This document shows, piece after piece, positions 1 through 10,501 of a DNA stretch of 64,000 nt. Under the pieces are notes generated by a model. The model did no database searches and was not told where the DNA came from. It was given only the letters and a program-made list of their open reading frames with translations. The translations under genes and the position numbers were made by a program. The stretch is from Chelatococcus reniformis (GTDB lineage Bacteria > Pseudomonadota > Alphaproteobacteria > Rhizobiales > Beijerinckiaceae): positions 389,851 to 453,850 of the forward strand of contig NZ_BMGG01000008.1 in NCBI RefSeq assembly GCF_014640075.1, given 5' to 3'. Each line of letters begins with the position of its first letter. Within the stretch, counting starts at the first letter, position 1.

Positions 1-570
1 CTTGCGGAAGATCGCCTTGTCGTTGTGCTCGGCGTGGCGGCGGGCTTTCACCGAGATCTTGGCGAAGGTCTCCGTCTTGGCGCCGTAGCGCTTCTGATAT
101 TCGGCGCCGGCACCGCCGAACACCTTGATCGCCATCGGGGCGTCGATGTTCTGCGAACCCTCGTTGGCGATCTCGACGAAGCGCCCGAGCGGGCTCGGCC
201 GGTCGTTGTAGATGTCACCGAGCGCTCCCGGCACCATCTGCTCGAAGCCGAGCGCGATGGCGCAGTCGACGATGCCCGCCTCGATCGCCTGGCGCGCCAG
301 GTAGAGCGCGCTCGACCCGGTGGAGCAGTTGTTGTTGACGTTGATGACCGGTATGCCGGTCATGCCGACCCGGTAGAGCGCCGCCTGGCCGCTGGTGGAA
401 TCGCCGTAGACGAAGCCGACATAGGCCTGCTCGACGTCGGCGTAGGAGAGCCCCGCGTCCTCCAGCGCCATGCGGGCCGCCGTGGAGCCCATCTCGTCGT
501 AGTTGGCACTGGTGCCCGGCTTGACGAAGGGGATCATGCCGACCCCCGCGACTTTGACCCGTTGAGCCAT
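1..570 (-). CDS. Thiolase family protein (lipid-transfer/SCP-x type), 3' end outside window
   Basis: The N-terminal 190 residues are visible, reading leftward from ATG at 570 behind a GGAGG ribosome site, and the frame stays open to base 1. The protein opens MAQRVKVAGVGMIPF. NNNCSTGSSAL (residues 79-89) carries the acylated thiolase cysteine at Cys82, in the form used by SCP-x-like thiolases, also called lipid-transfer proteins. These proteins cleave or handle 3-ketoacyl-CoA in fatty acid or sterol side-chain catabolism. The His and second Cys motifs expected near the C-terminus lie outside the window. The gene is divergent from a TetR regulator and an acyl-CoA ligase, which supports lipid degradation. 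The substrate is not evident. Confidence 0.85.
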   Translation of the reverse strand, partial: MAQRVKVAGVGMIPFVKPGTSANYDEMGSTAARMALEDAGLSYADVEQAYVGFVYGDSTSGQAALYRVGMTGIPVINVNNNCSTGSSALYLARQAIEAGIVDCAIALGFEQMVPGALGDIYNDRPSPLGRFVEIANEGSQNIDAPMAIKVFGGAGAEYQKRYGAKTETFAKISVKARRHAEHNDKAIFRK

Positions 571-615
571 CTCGTCCTCCCTGCCTGCCGCGTCGGAGAG
601 CTTTACAAACGCTTT

Positions 616-646
616 CCGATCGGTCAGTCTTTCCATGACTCATCGG
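616..646. promoter_or_regulatory. Candidate TetR operator in the divergent thiolase/tetR gap
   Basis: CCGATcggtcAGTC and GACTcATCGG form an imperfect inverted repeat in the 110-bp gap between the two divergent starts (570 and 681). TetR proteins usually bind such dyads beside their own gene. The two half-sites have unequal internal spacing, so this is only a candidate. Confidence 0.35.
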
Positions 647-680
647 TAACTTTAGCGCCCAGGCGCGTCAAGAGGCAGGG

Positions 681-1436
681 ATGCGAGGACGTTCCGGATC
701 GGCCCACAAGCTGGCGCCGACGACCGACGCCGATTCACCGTGGCGGCCGTTCGAGGACCGCCGCCGCGACCGCGACGTGAAGCGCGACGCGGTGCTGCGG
801 ACCGCGGCGCAGCTGTTCCTCGAGCTCGGCTACGACCGCACCTCGCTGGCGGAGGTGGCCGAGCGGCTGAACATCACCAAGCCGGCACTCTACAACTACT
901 TCGGCAGCAAGGAAGAGATTCTGGCCGAGTGCTACCGCCTGGGCCAGGAGATGAGCCAGGCGAGCCTCACTGCCATCGCCGCGATGCCGGGGACCGGCCT
1001 GGAGCGCGTGGGGGCGCTGATCCGCGACTACGCCGAGATCATGACGCGGGACTTCGGGCAGTGCCTGGTGCGCGTCGACGACCGGGTGCTGTCGCCCGAC
1101 TCCCGGCGCCACGTGCGGGCCGGCAAGCGCTTGATCGACCAAGGCTTCCGCCGCTTCATCAGCGAGGGCGTGGCCGACGGCTCGATCCTGCCGTGCGACG
1201 TCAAGGTCGCCGCCTTCACCGTGGCCGGCGCGCTCAACTGGATCGGCCATTGGTACCGCCCCGGCGGCGAGCTCGAGCCGCAGCAACTGGGTGAGGAGTT
1301 CGCCCGGCGACTGACGATGGGGCTGGCCGCCGCACCGCAGCCGGAGCCCGCACCGGCCAGGCGGCGGCGCCGGCCGCCGGAGGCCGGTGACGAGCCCGGC
1401 GGAGCGGCGCCCAAGAAGAGGCGCAAAGCCCTCTGA
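681..1436 (+). CDS. TetR/AcrR family transcriptional regulator
   Basis: This is a 251-residue DNA-binding repressor-type protein. Residues about 35-85 form the TetR helix-turn-helix (AAQLFLELGYDRTSLAEVAE, then ITKPALYNYFGSKEEILAE). The rest is helical and matches a TetR ligand-binding domain of the kind that senses acyl-CoA or lipids. The C-terminus is a proline- and arginine-rich tail ending PKKRRKAL, unusual for the family. The stop is 22 bp before the acyl-CoA ligase start, so the two are probably co-transcribed, and the thiolase diverges on the other side. The likely role is local control of this lipid module. Confidence 0.85.
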   Translation: MRGRSGSAHKLAPTTDADSPWRPFEDRRRDRDVKRDAVLRTAAQLFLELGYDRTSLAEVAERLNITKPALYNYFGSKEEILAECYRLGQEMSQASLTAIAAMPGTGLERVGALIRDYAEIMTRDFGQCLVRVDDRVLSPDSRRHVRAGKRLIDQGFRRFISEGVADGSILPCDVKVAAFTVAGALNWIGHWYRPGGELEPQQLGEEFARRLTMGLAAAPQPEPAPARRRRRPPEAGDEPGGAAPKKRRKAL

Positions 1437-1458
1437 CCACCAAACCAGGGAGGAATTG

Positions 1459-3012
1459 ATGAACATCACCCAAGGATTGCGGCGGGCGCTGCAGATGAAG
1501 GCCGGCGGCATCGCCGTGCTGGAGGGCGACAAGTCCTGGACCTGGGGCGAGGTGGGCGCGCGCGTGGCGCGCCTCGCCGGCGCCCTGCACGGGCTGGGCA
1601 TCGGCGACGGCGACCGCGTCGCCGTGCTGGCAATGAACAGCGCGCGCTATCTGGAGCTCTACCTCGGCACCGCGTGGGCCGGCGGCGTCATCGTGCCGCT
1701 CAACATCCGCTGGAGCGTGCTGGAGAATACCGACGCCCTACAGGACAGCGGCGCCAAGGTCCTGTTCGTGGATCAAGCCTTCATGGAAGCGGGCCAGGCT
1801 CTCGCCCAGGCGTTGCCCGACGTGCGCCTCGTCTACGCCGACGACGGCACCGCGCCGGCCGGCATGGCCGACTACGAGGCGCTGCTGGCGGCAGCGACCC
1901 CGGTTGCCGATGCCATGCGCGGCCGCGACGACCTGGCCGGCATCTTCTACACCGGCGGCACCACCGGCCGGTCCAAGGGCGTGATGCTGAGCCACGGCAA
2001 TCTGGTGACGGATTCCCTGCATGCGCTGGCGGAGGGGATGTTCAGCCCCACGGGCACCTACCTGCACGCCGCGCCCATGTTCCACCTGGCCAACGGGGCG
2101 GCCATGTACGCCATGCTGTTGGGCGCCGGCACCAATGTCATCGTCCGCGCCTTCAGCCCGGAGGCGGTGATGGACGCCATTGCGCGCCACCGCGTCACGC
2201 AGGTGCTGCTGGTGCCGACGATGGTCCAGATGCTGGTCGATCATCCCGCCATGGGCAGCCGCGACCTGTCGTCGCTCGAGCGCATCCTCTACGGCGCCTC
2301 GCCGATGTCCGAGGCGGTGCTCGACCGGACGGCCGCGGCCCTGCCGCACGTGGAGTTCATGCAGGCCTACGGCATGACCGAGCTGTCGCCGATTGCCACG
2401 TTGCTGCCGCCCGAGGAGCACGTGGCCGGCCGCGCCAAGGGGCGGCACCGTTCCGCCGGCCGGGCGGCCATCGGCGTCGACGTGCGCATCGTCGACGAGG
2501 ATGACAACGAGGTGCCGCGCGGCACCATCGGCGAGATCGTGGCGCGCGGCGCCAACGTGATGATGGGCTACTGGAACCGGCCGGAGGAGACGGCCAAGGC
2601 CGTTGTCGACGGCTGGATGCACACCGGCGACGGCGGCTACATGGACGAGGACGGCTTCGTCTACGTGGTCGACCGCATCAAGGACATGATCATCTCTGGC
2701 GGCGAGAACATCTACTCGACCGAGGTGGAGAACACGGTCGCGCAATACCCCGGCGTGCTTCAGTGCGCCGTCATCGGCATCCCCGACGAGCGCTGGGGCG
2801 AGGCGGTGCACGCCATCATCGTCGTGCGACCGGACGCCGAGATCGACCCGGCCCAGGTCATCGCCTTCTGCAAGGAACGCATCGCCGGTTACAAATGCCC
2901 GCGCAGCGTCGAGGCCCGCACCGAGCCGCTGCCCATGTCGGGGGCCGGCAAGATCCTGAAGCGCGACCTGCGCCAGCCGTTCTGGCAGGACCGGAACCGC
3001 CGCGTCGCCTGA
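1459..3012 (+). CDS. Acyl-CoA synthetase (AMP-forming, class I ANL family)
   Basis: This 517-residue adenylate-forming enzyme activates a carboxylic acid to its CoA thioester with ATP. The P-loop YTGGTTGRSKG is at residues 164-174, the hinge region HTGDGGYMDEDGF follows residue 388, IKDMIISGGENIYSTEVE is the A8 region, and the catalytic lysine is Lys498 in SGAGKILKRDLR. I chose ATG 1459 because GGGAGGAATTG lies just upstream. An in-frame start at 1387 would overlap the tetR coding end and adds a low-complexity basic leader. It sits in an operon with the TetR regulator. The substrate could be a medium/long-chain fatty acid or an aromatic or sterol acid. Confidence 0.88.
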   Translation: MNITQGLRRALQMKAGGIAVLEGDKSWTWGEVGARVARLAGALHGLGIGDGDRVAVLAMNSARYLELYLGTAWAGGVIVPLNIRWSVLENTDALQDSGAKVLFVDQAFMEAGQALAQALPDVRLVYADDGTAPAGMADYEALLAAATPVADAMRGRDDLAGIFYTGGTTGRSKGVMLSHGNLVTDSLHALAEGMFSPTGTYLHAAPMFHLANGAAMYAMLLGAGTNVIVRAFSPEAVMDAIARHRVTQVLLVPTMVQMLVDHPAMGSRDLSSLERILYGASPMSEAVLDRTAAALPHVEFMQAYGMTELSPIATLLPPEEHVAGRAKGRHRSAGRAAIGVDVRIVDEDDNEVPRGTIGEIVARGANVMMGYWNRPEETAKAVVDGWMHTGDGGYMDEDGFVYVVDRIKDMIISGGENIYSTEVENTVAQYPGVLQCAVIGIPDERWGEAVHAIIVVRPDAEIDPAQVIAFCKERIAGYKCPRSVEARTEPLPMSGAGKILKRDLRQPFWQDRNRRVA

Positions 3013-3035
3013 GCCCGGCAAGGTGCCCGCATCAG

Positions 3036-3151
3036 CGTCATGGCCGGGCTTGACCCGGCCATCCATCCGCTGAGAAACGTGGCGTCGGGTCAGCCCTGAA
3101 GCTGGATCTTATTGGATTGATGGATGGCCGGATCGACTCCGGCCATGACGG
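3036..3151. repeat. Inverted pair of REP-like palindromic elements
   Basis: Element 1 (3036-3068) starts CGTCATGGCCGGGCTTGACC and continues CGGCCATCC. Element 2 (3119-3151) is close to its reverse complement (GATGGATGGCCGGATCGACT then CCGGCCATGACGG). Each is a GGCCGG/CCGGCC hairpin, and together they can form a larger cruciform. Elements with this core are common between genes of Rhizobiales. The pair lies directly after the acyl-CoA ligase and may act as a 3' mRNA structure. Confidence 0.75.
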
Positions 3152-3242
3152 CAGGGCGCGATTCGCCCTCGTCGCGCCGCGAGGCGCTTTGCAAGTCGCG
3201 CTCCATCTGGCAAAGGCTCCACGCCACCGGAGCTCAGATTCC

Positions 3243-3599
3243 ATGGATCGCACCACGGCGCTCGTGCTGCCCGTCGTCATGTTGATGGCCTCGAACGTGT
3301 TCATGACGTTCGCCTGGTACGGCCATCTCCGCTTCACCGAGCGGCCGTTGTGGCTGGTGATCGTGGCGAGCTGGGCCATCGCCTTCGCCGAATATTGCCT
3401 CGCGGTGCCCGCCAATCGCATCGGCTACGCCGTCTACAGCGCCGCCGAATTGAAGACGATGCAGGAGGTCATCACCCTCGTCGTCTTCGCCGGCTTTTCG
3501 GTGCTGTTCCTCAAGGAAAGCCTCACCATCAATCACGCCATCGGCTTCGCCTTCATCATGCTCGGCGCCTTCTTCGTCTTCAAAGGGCCGCTGGGCTGA
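3243..3599 (+). CDS. DUF486 (DMT superfamily) small membrane protein
   Basis: This 118-residue protein has about four hydrophobic segments: TTALVLPVVMLMASNVFMTF, a second around LWLVIVASWAIAFAEY, a third around VITLVVFAGFSVLFL, and a fourth around HAIGFAFIMLGAFFVF. The motifs AWYGHLRF, VPANRIGY and LKESLTINHAIG are those I associate with DUF486, a half-size relative of drug/metabolite transporters. ATG 3243 gives the usual family length. In-frame starts further left run into the repeat pair and are unlikely. No substrate is known for the family. It appears to be a single-gene unit. Confidence 0.8.
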   Translation: MDRTTALVLPVVMLMASNVFMTFAWYGHLRFTERPLWLVIVASWAIAFAEYCLAVPANRIGYAVYSAAELKTMQEVITLVVFAGFSVLFLKESLTINHAIGFAFIMLGAFFVFKGPLG

Positions 3600-3658
3600 T
3601 GGCGCGGGGTGACCGCCGACGCAATTCATCGCGGCGCAAGGCGCGGCAATAGGAGTTG

Positions 3659-3707
3659 GAGCTCTTCTATCCGGACAGAGATTGAATTCGACCGGATAGA
3701 GATGCTC
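3659..3707. promoter_or_regulatory. 16-bp-arm inverted repeat just upstream of the 2OG oxygenase start
   Basis: GAGCTCTTCTATCCGG (3659-3674) pairs with CCGGATAGAGATGCTC (3692-3707) at 14 of 16 positions across a 17-bp spacer. The right arm ends 11 bp before ATG 3719, so it overlaps the ribosome-binding region. It could be a protein operator or an mRNA hairpin that hides the start. Confidence 0.5.
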
Positions 3708-3718
3708 TCGAGACCCGC

Positions 3719-4375
3719 ATGACCATCATCGAGCACCTCTTCGCCACGCCGATCTACCGCGCCGAACTCGCCGGCGACGGCGGCCCGTCCGCCCTCGTCG
3801 CCGAGCTCGACGCCGCCTGCCGCTCCGTCGCCGTGGACGACGAGGCCGGGCAGCGCTGGTGCGCCAGGAACGGCTACCCCGGCTACACCTCCTACGCCTC
3901 GCTCGACGACCTGCCTTGGCGCCTCCCGGTGTTCGGCCGGCTCGTCAAGCAAATCGACCGGCACGTCGCCGCCTTCACCAAGGCGCTCGAGTTCGATCTC
4001 TCCGGCGGCAAGCTCGTGTGCGACTCGCTCTGGATCAACGTGCTGCCGCCGGGCGGTGTGCACACCTCCCACATCCACCCGCATGCGGTGGTGAGCGGCA
4101 CTTTCTATGTCGCCATTCCACCCGGCGCGAGCGCGCTCAAATTCGAGGACCCACGGCTCGGCTTCATGATGGCGGCCCCGCCGAGGAAGCGGAAGGCTGC
4201 GCAACAGAACCGGCAGTTCGTCTCGATCGCTCCGGCGCCCGGCACGCTGCTTTTGTGGGAGAGCTGGTTACGCCACGAGGTGCCGCTGAACGAGGCGGAC
4301 GAGGAGCGCATCAGCGTGAGCTTCAACTACGCCTGGAAGGACGGCGGCGAGCGCCGACGCGGCAAGGGCGCCTGA
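3719..4375 (+). CDS. Putative 2OG-Fe(II) oxygenase (TIGR02466 family)
   Basis: This 218-residue protein should fold as a double-stranded beta-helix iron dioxygenase. The metal-binding region is SHIHPHAVVSGTFYV (His118, His120 and His122 are candidates) and the distal histidine is His186 in ESWLRHEVPLN. The conserved surroundings WINVLPPGGVHTSHIHPH and PGTLLLWESWLRHEV fit the TIGR02466 group. Family members are annotated as putative 2-oxoglutarate oxygenases without a known substrate. KDGGERRRGKGA is a basic tail. An inverted repeat covers the region before the start and may control expression. Confidence 0.78.
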   Translation: MTIIEHLFATPIYRAELAGDGGPSALVAELDAACRSVAVDDEAGQRWCARNGYPGYTSYASLDDLPWRLPVFGRLVKQIDRHVAAFTKALEFDLSGGKLVCDSLWINVLPPGGVHTSHIHPHAVVSGTFYVAIPPGASALKFEDPRLGFMMAAPPRKRKAAQQNRQFVSIAPAPGTLLLWESWLRHEVPLNEADEERISVSFNYAWKDGGERRRGKGA

Positions 4376-4399
4376 CGTCGCTGTCCGCAGGCCTGCTGA

Positions 4400-5314
4400 T
4401 CACCCGCCCTGCGCCAGCGTGACGGAGAAGCCGAAGCTGCGACTCTGCGTCGGCGCGACCTCGACGATGCCGGGTTTGGCGAACAGATCCGCCGGCTTCT
4501 GATCGGCGCCCGCGGGCCGGGCATCGTCGGCGTAACCCTGCCACGGCTCAATGCAGATGTAGGGGGCGCCGGCTCCCGGTTTGGTCCAGATCCCGAGGCT
4601 CGTCATCTCCGGGAAGTCCACGACGAGGGACGGCCCTCCCGGCGCACCATAGACGATGCGGCGGCTCGCCGTCTGCTTGAAGACGAGGGCCCCCGCGGCG
4701 AGCAGCGCGTCGGAGAGCGGCAACGTGCGGCCGATGACCGGGTTCGGCTCGGGCCGGGTCAACAGACCGTCCGCGTCTGGACGGACGACCGGCGCCGTCT
4801 CGTCCCTGTCGAAGGTGAGGGTGTGGGCGGCGCGCTCCGCGCCGTAGGGCAGCGGCCAGCAGAAGGCCGGATGGAAACCCAGCGAGAACGGCAGGGGCTT
4901 GCGGCCGGTGTTGGTCACGCTCGCGGTGACAGAGAGGGTGGAACCCGCCAGCGCGTAGGTGACATCCAGGCGGAACGGGAACGGATACACCGCCCGCGTC
5001 GCCTCGCTTTCGGTCAGCCGCAGGGTGGCCTGGTCGGAATGGCGCTCGACCAGGCTGAACTCGCTGCGGCGGGCAAAGCCATGCTGCGGGAGACGGTAGA
5101 CTTCTCGACCGATGCGGTAGGCCCCGCCGGCCAGCGCGCCGACGATGGGGAACAGAAGTGGCGCATGCCCGCTCCACACGGCGGGATCCCCGTTCCAGAG
5201 CAGATCGCGGCCGTCGCCGTCCCGCAGCACGACCATTTCGGCGCCGAGCGTGGCGACCTCCACGAACAGACCATCGGATTTGATCGAGATGCGATCGTCG
5301 TTGCTCGCCTGCAT
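4400..5314 (-). CDS. Aldose 1-epimerase family protein
   Basis: This 304-residue cytosolic protein has the galactose-mutarotase beta-sandwich fold, which interconverts alpha and beta anomers of aldoses. Supporting segments are LRDGDGRDLLWNGDPAVWSG, LFPIVGALAGGAYRIG, YRLPQHGFARRSEF (with the conserved catalytic-type His), FSLGFHPAFCWPL and YICIEPWQGYADD (containing the expected acidic residue). It belongs to the LacX-like branch, which is often not tied to one sugar operon. It converges with the oxygenase on the other strand and is followed, on the same strand further upstream, by an MFS gene. The exact sugar is not evident. Confidence 0.82.
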   Translation of the reverse strand: MQASNDDRISIKSDGLFVEVATLGAEMVVLRDGDGRDLLWNGDPAVWSGHAPLLFPIVGALAGGAYRIGREVYRLPQHGFARRSEFSLVERHSDQATLRLTESEATRAVYPFPFRLDVTYALAGSTLSVTASVTNTGRKPLPFSLGFHPAFCWPLPYGAERAAHTLTFDRDETAPVVRPDADGLLTRPEPNPVIGRTLPLSDALLAAGALVFKQTASRRIVYGAPGGPSLVVDFPEMTSLGIWTKPGAGAPYICIEPWQGYADDARPAGADQKPADLFAKPGIVEVAPTQSRSFGFSVTLAQGG

Positions 5315-5350
5315 CGGATGTCACTCGCAGTGTGGAGTTGAACCAGTCGA

Positions 5351-6568
5351 TCACTTCCCCGCCAGCGCCGGTCGCACCGCCGGCGTGCGCCGGAGCGTCA
5401 TCGTCGCGGCGAGCACGATCAGCCCGCCAGCGAACAGCAACAGCCAGATCGGGACGGCCATGGTGAGCAGCGCTGCGGCGAGGCCGGCCACGAAGAAAGC
5501 CAGCGCCGTCATCGCCGCGCCGATGCCGAGCGCCCAGCCCTGCTCATCGGCCGAGGCGGAATCGCTGATCAAGGCGAGCAGGCCGACGAAGGCCGGCAGG
5601 TTGGCGGCTGCGACGATGAACGCCAGCGCCCATTGCACGTGGACCGGCAGCGGCGCCGCGGCAACGAGGATGCCGATGCCGCAGGCCCAGCAGCCGATGG
5701 CGGCCACCCGCCTCTCGTCCTTCAACCGTGCCGCCAGCCCATTATAGACAACGGTCGTGCCGATGACGAAGCCAAGCCCCACGGTCCCCGAGAATAGGCC
5801 GAGCTCGAGCGAGGACAAGCCGTAGACCCGCTGCATGATGACCAGGATGTAGATGTAGTAGAGCGCAAAGCCGAGTTGGAACAACAGGAACGTCAGCGCC
5901 AGCGGACCGATGACGGGATGGCGCAACGCCCGCACGAAGAGCTCGACGGGGCGCCGCCAGCTCAACCGCAGTGGCCGCAGCACCCCGTCAGCCAGCGGCG
6001 CCAGGCCGATGAGCGCCAGCGCCGCGAGGCACAGCACCAGCGCAAAGGCCAGTGGCGCGCGCAGGTCCAGATGGCTCAGCGCGCCGCCCGCCATCGGCCC
6101 GACCACCAGCCCGACGCAATTCACGAACACCACCATCGACAGATCCCGACCGCGCTCTTCGTCCGTCGACCTGTCCATCATCGCCGCCTGGGCGATGGGG
6201 CCGGTTCCCGCCATCAGTCCCGACATGAGTCGGCCGGCGAGGAAGAGGAGGAGCTCCCGCGTCTCCACCGCGAGCCACATCAACGCGTAGGCGACGGCAA
6301 GGCCAGCCATGCAGAGCATCAGCGTGCGCTTGCGCCCGAACGCATCCGACAGGTCGCCGAGCAGGCTCGCGCCGAAGAACATGCCAAGGGGGAATAACGA
6401 GAACGCGAGCGACAGATAAACCTCGCGCAGGGCCGGCCGGTAGATGCCGACCACCGCCGGATCGTGGAAGAGCGCCACGATGACCGGATACATCAGCCCG
6501 AACGAGAAAATGTCGATGAAGACCGCCGCGAACAGCGGCAGCATGGCCTTGATACGCGGATCAAACAT
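5351..6568 (-). CDS. MFS transporter
   Basis: This 405-residue inner-membrane protein has about twelve hydrophobic segments. It carries the MFS motif A-type loop GDLSDAFGRKRTLML between TM2 and TM3 and the motif-C-like stretch GLVVGPMAGGALSHLD in TM5. This resembles TetA-like drug:H+ antiporters (DHA1). The start ATG at 6568 gives a normal short N-terminus (MFDPRIKAMLPLFAAVFIDI). It lies between an epimerase gene and an adenylate cyclase gene on the same strand, with gaps of 36 and 86 bp, so co-transcription is possible. The exported compound cannot be inferred. Confidence 0.82.
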   Translation of the reverse strand: MFDPRIKAMLPLFAAVFIDIFSFGLMYPVIVALFHDPAVVGIYRPALREVYLSLAFSLFPLGMFFGASLLGDLSDAFGRKRTLMLCMAGLAVAYALMWLAVETRELLLFLAGRLMSGLMAGTGPIAQAAMMDRSTDEERGRDLSMVVFVNCVGLVVGPMAGGALSHLDLRAPLAFALVLCLAALALIGLAPLADGVLRPLRLSWRRPVELFVRALRHPVIGPLALTFLLFQLGFALYYIYILVIMQRVYGLSSLELGLFSGTVGLGFVIGTTVVYNGLAARLKDERRVAAIGCWACGIGILVAAAPLPVHVQWALAFIVAAANLPAFVGLLALISDSASADEQGWALGIGAAMTALAFFVAGLAAALLTMAVPIWLLLFAGGLIVLAATMTLRRTPAVRPALAGK

Positions 6569-6654
6569 CTCGTGGCCCCCGCCGGTGCGCGCAAGGTGCC
6601 CGTTCCGGGGAGCGGCGTCAAAGCGGCCGGCCCCAGTGCGCGCCGGGGCGTTCC

Positions 6655-7833
6655 TCAGGCTCCGAGGACCGGCACCGCGAACAGCCGCTGGGGCGTGGCG
6701 AAGCCGCGCAGCGAAAACGCGCCGAGCGGCGTCAGCTGCTCGGGCGCGTGGTGGGCGAACTCCTGGGAGGCGATGATGGGGTGGCCGAGATCCGCCGTCA
6801 TCCCCTCGATGCGAGCCGCCAGGTTCACCGCCGGCCCGATGCAGGTGAAGTCGAGCCGGTTGCCACCGCCGACGTTGCCCCAGAGCACGTCACCGAAGTG
6901 CAACGCCAGGCCGTGGCGAAGATCCGGCGCCTTGGCGGCCAGCTCCGCGCTGGCCTGGCGCGCCGCCCGCAGGGCAGCGGCGCACGTCGCCGCCGCAGCG
7001 GCCTCGACGCCCGCCGGAAAGATCGCCAGCAGCCCGTCACCCAGGAACTTCAGCACCTCGCCCCCATGCTCGGCGATCGCGGGCACCTGACAGTCGAAGT
7101 AGAGATTGAGGGTCGCCGTCAGCTCCGCCGGCGACAGGCGATCGGCGAGCGGCGTGAAGCCGCGCAGGTCCGACAGCCAGACGGCGGCCCGCACGCTCTC
7201 CGTGTCACCGCGCCGAATGTGGCCCGCGAGAATGCGCGCGCCGGCGTTCCGGCCGACATAGGTGTCGAGCAGTGTCGTCGCCGTGCGCCGCATGGCCCAG
7301 ATCTCGGCCAGCCGCGCCAGCGGGGCCATGAGCGCCTCGAGGGCGGCGACCTGCGGGTCGGCGAACCCCTGGGGAGCCGCCGTCGCCCAGGTGCCGACCT
7401 GAACATCGCCATTGGTGAAGCGCAGCGGCATCGCCAGAAAGTCGGTGACACCCTGTTCGCGCAGATCCGCCAGGATGGGGAAGTCGAACGGGCAACCGGG
7501 ATCGATCAGCCGCCGGCGCAGCCCCACGCCGGTGCGTCCCACGGCCGACACGGGGCTGTCGCGGAAGACGTCGCTGTCGCGGAAGGCCAGCGGCGCATCA
7601 TTGATGCTCACGCCCTCGCCCGCCCGCCAGATCAGCGCCCGGCCCATGATGTCCGGATGCAGCATTTCCACGAAGGCCGCAGCTCGTGTCAGGGGCAGTC
7701 CGGCGGCCAGCAGCCGCTCGCAGGTGCCGGAAAGGACCTCCTCCGCCGCGGCAGCGCCAGGCGCGCCGGCGATCAGCCAGCGCATCACCGCCCCGGTGTC
7801 GGTCACGCCTGCCTCCCGGCTGCGTCGGCGCAT
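6655..7833 (-). CDS. Class III adenylate cyclase with N-terminal sensory domain
   Basis: This 392-residue soluble protein has a C-terminal nucleotide-cyclase domain at about 215-390. Metal-binding Asp222 (WLSDLRGFT) and Asp266 (FLGDGLLAIF) are present. The adenine-selecting Lys262 and Asp328 are both present, and Asn337 and Arg341 (NLAAR) complete the active site. It should therefore make cAMP rather than cGMP. Residues about 20-185 look like a GAF-type sensor, as in other soluble alphaproteobacterial cyclases of this layout. It has no transmembrane segment, unlike the second cyclase at the right edge of the window. Confidence 0.85.
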   Translation of the reverse strand: MRRRSREAGVTDTGAVMRWLIAGAPGAAAAEEVLSGTCERLLAAGLPLTRAAAFVEMLHPDIMGRALIWRAGEGVSINDAPLAFRDSDVFRDSPVSAVGRTGVGLRRRLIDPGCPFDFPILADLREQGVTDFLAMPLRFTNGDVQVGTWATAAPQGFADPQVAALEALMAPLARLAEIWAMRRTATTLLDTYVGRNAGARILAGHIRRGDTESVRAAVWLSDLRGFTPLADRLSPAELTATLNLYFDCQVPAIAEHGGEVLKFLGDGLLAIFPAGVEAAAAATCAAALRAARQASAELAAKAPDLRHGLALHFGDVLWGNVGGGNRLDFTCIGPAVNLAARIEGMTADLGHPIIASQEFAHHAPEQLTPLGAFSLRGFATPQRLFAVPVLGA

Positions 7834-7935
7834 GGCGCCGACGCATGGCGTCCTTCCCGCAGGCGCCGCAGCGCTCCGTGCTCAAGGATGTGGAGCATCT
7901 CGATCCGACCGGACGATGCCATCCGATGAAACGAT

Positions 7936-7972
7936 GTCCGAGGCCCGGGGCCGATCCCGCCGGCCCTCGGAC
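7936..7972 (-). terminator. Hairpin just after rpoD
   Basis: GTCCGAGGCC and GGCCCTCGGAC pair almost perfectly around a GC-rich loop, beginning 10 bp beyond the rpoD stop. On the minus strand only a short TTT follows, so it is a plausible but weak intrinsic terminator or a 3'-end stabiliser. Confidence 0.45.
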
Positions 7973-7982
7973 CACGCCCGGA

Positions 7983-9989
<2,007 letters not shown>

Positions 9990-10054
9990 TCGCTCACGCT
10001 CCAACTTCGGCCGCAGTGCGCCTGCGGCATCGGGCGCTTTCGCGTCCCTCTGAA

Positions 10055-10095
10055 TCAGGATGCATGCGGGGCGCACCGCCCCACATGCATCCTGA
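10055..10095. repeat. 41-bp near-perfect palindrome in the dnaG-rpoD gap
   Basis: TCAGGATGCATGcGGGGCG, then a 3-bp loop, then CGCCCCaCATGCATCCTGA. The two 19-base arms match at 18 positions. It lies about 65 bp upstream of the rpoD start on the minus strand. There is no T-run, so it is unlikely to be a simple terminator. It could be a leader hairpin, a protein-binding site or a mobile palindrome. Confidence 0.7.
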
Positions 10096-10501
10096 CCGAT
10101 GCACAACCTGCGGTATGAGCCCATTCGGTCCATGCCGCATCCCCGCAGCGGACCCAAGGTCCGGCCGCAGGCTCCGATCTACCCCTGGCCCCAGCACAGC
10201 AGGGCGGCGCAGGCCCCCTTGCCCGGCCACCCGATCCATGCTCGATACGCGAACGGATGTCGAATCGTCCGACAGGATATGGCGTCCGCCGATCCGTTCC
10301 GACACCCCCTGGCCGGCGAAGCCGCGACCGGCTTCCTGGCGAGCAGGCCGCAGGGGCACCTCGTCCCGGACCAACCGCCGCCGGGCGCTTCCAGAATCTG
10401 TCCCGATCAGATGGGCCATCCGCGCGGACCATCCCCAACTCTTTGAATCTGGCTGGCTTCATTGCGAACGGGCGAGCCCGCTCGCTGCGAAGCGCTCTAG
10501 C
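10096..10501. other. dnaG-rpoD intergenic region without a gene
   Basis: About 400 bp with no convincing reading frame on either strand. An rpoD promoter (housekeeping or heat-shock) is expected here on the minus strand, but I cannot identify a clear -35/-10 pair by eye. Confidence 0.5.

Noticed and set aside
9990..10157. N-terminal extension of rpoD
   Set aside because: It would translate a 41-bp palindrome and has no sigma-70 homology. ATG 9989 gives the normal start.
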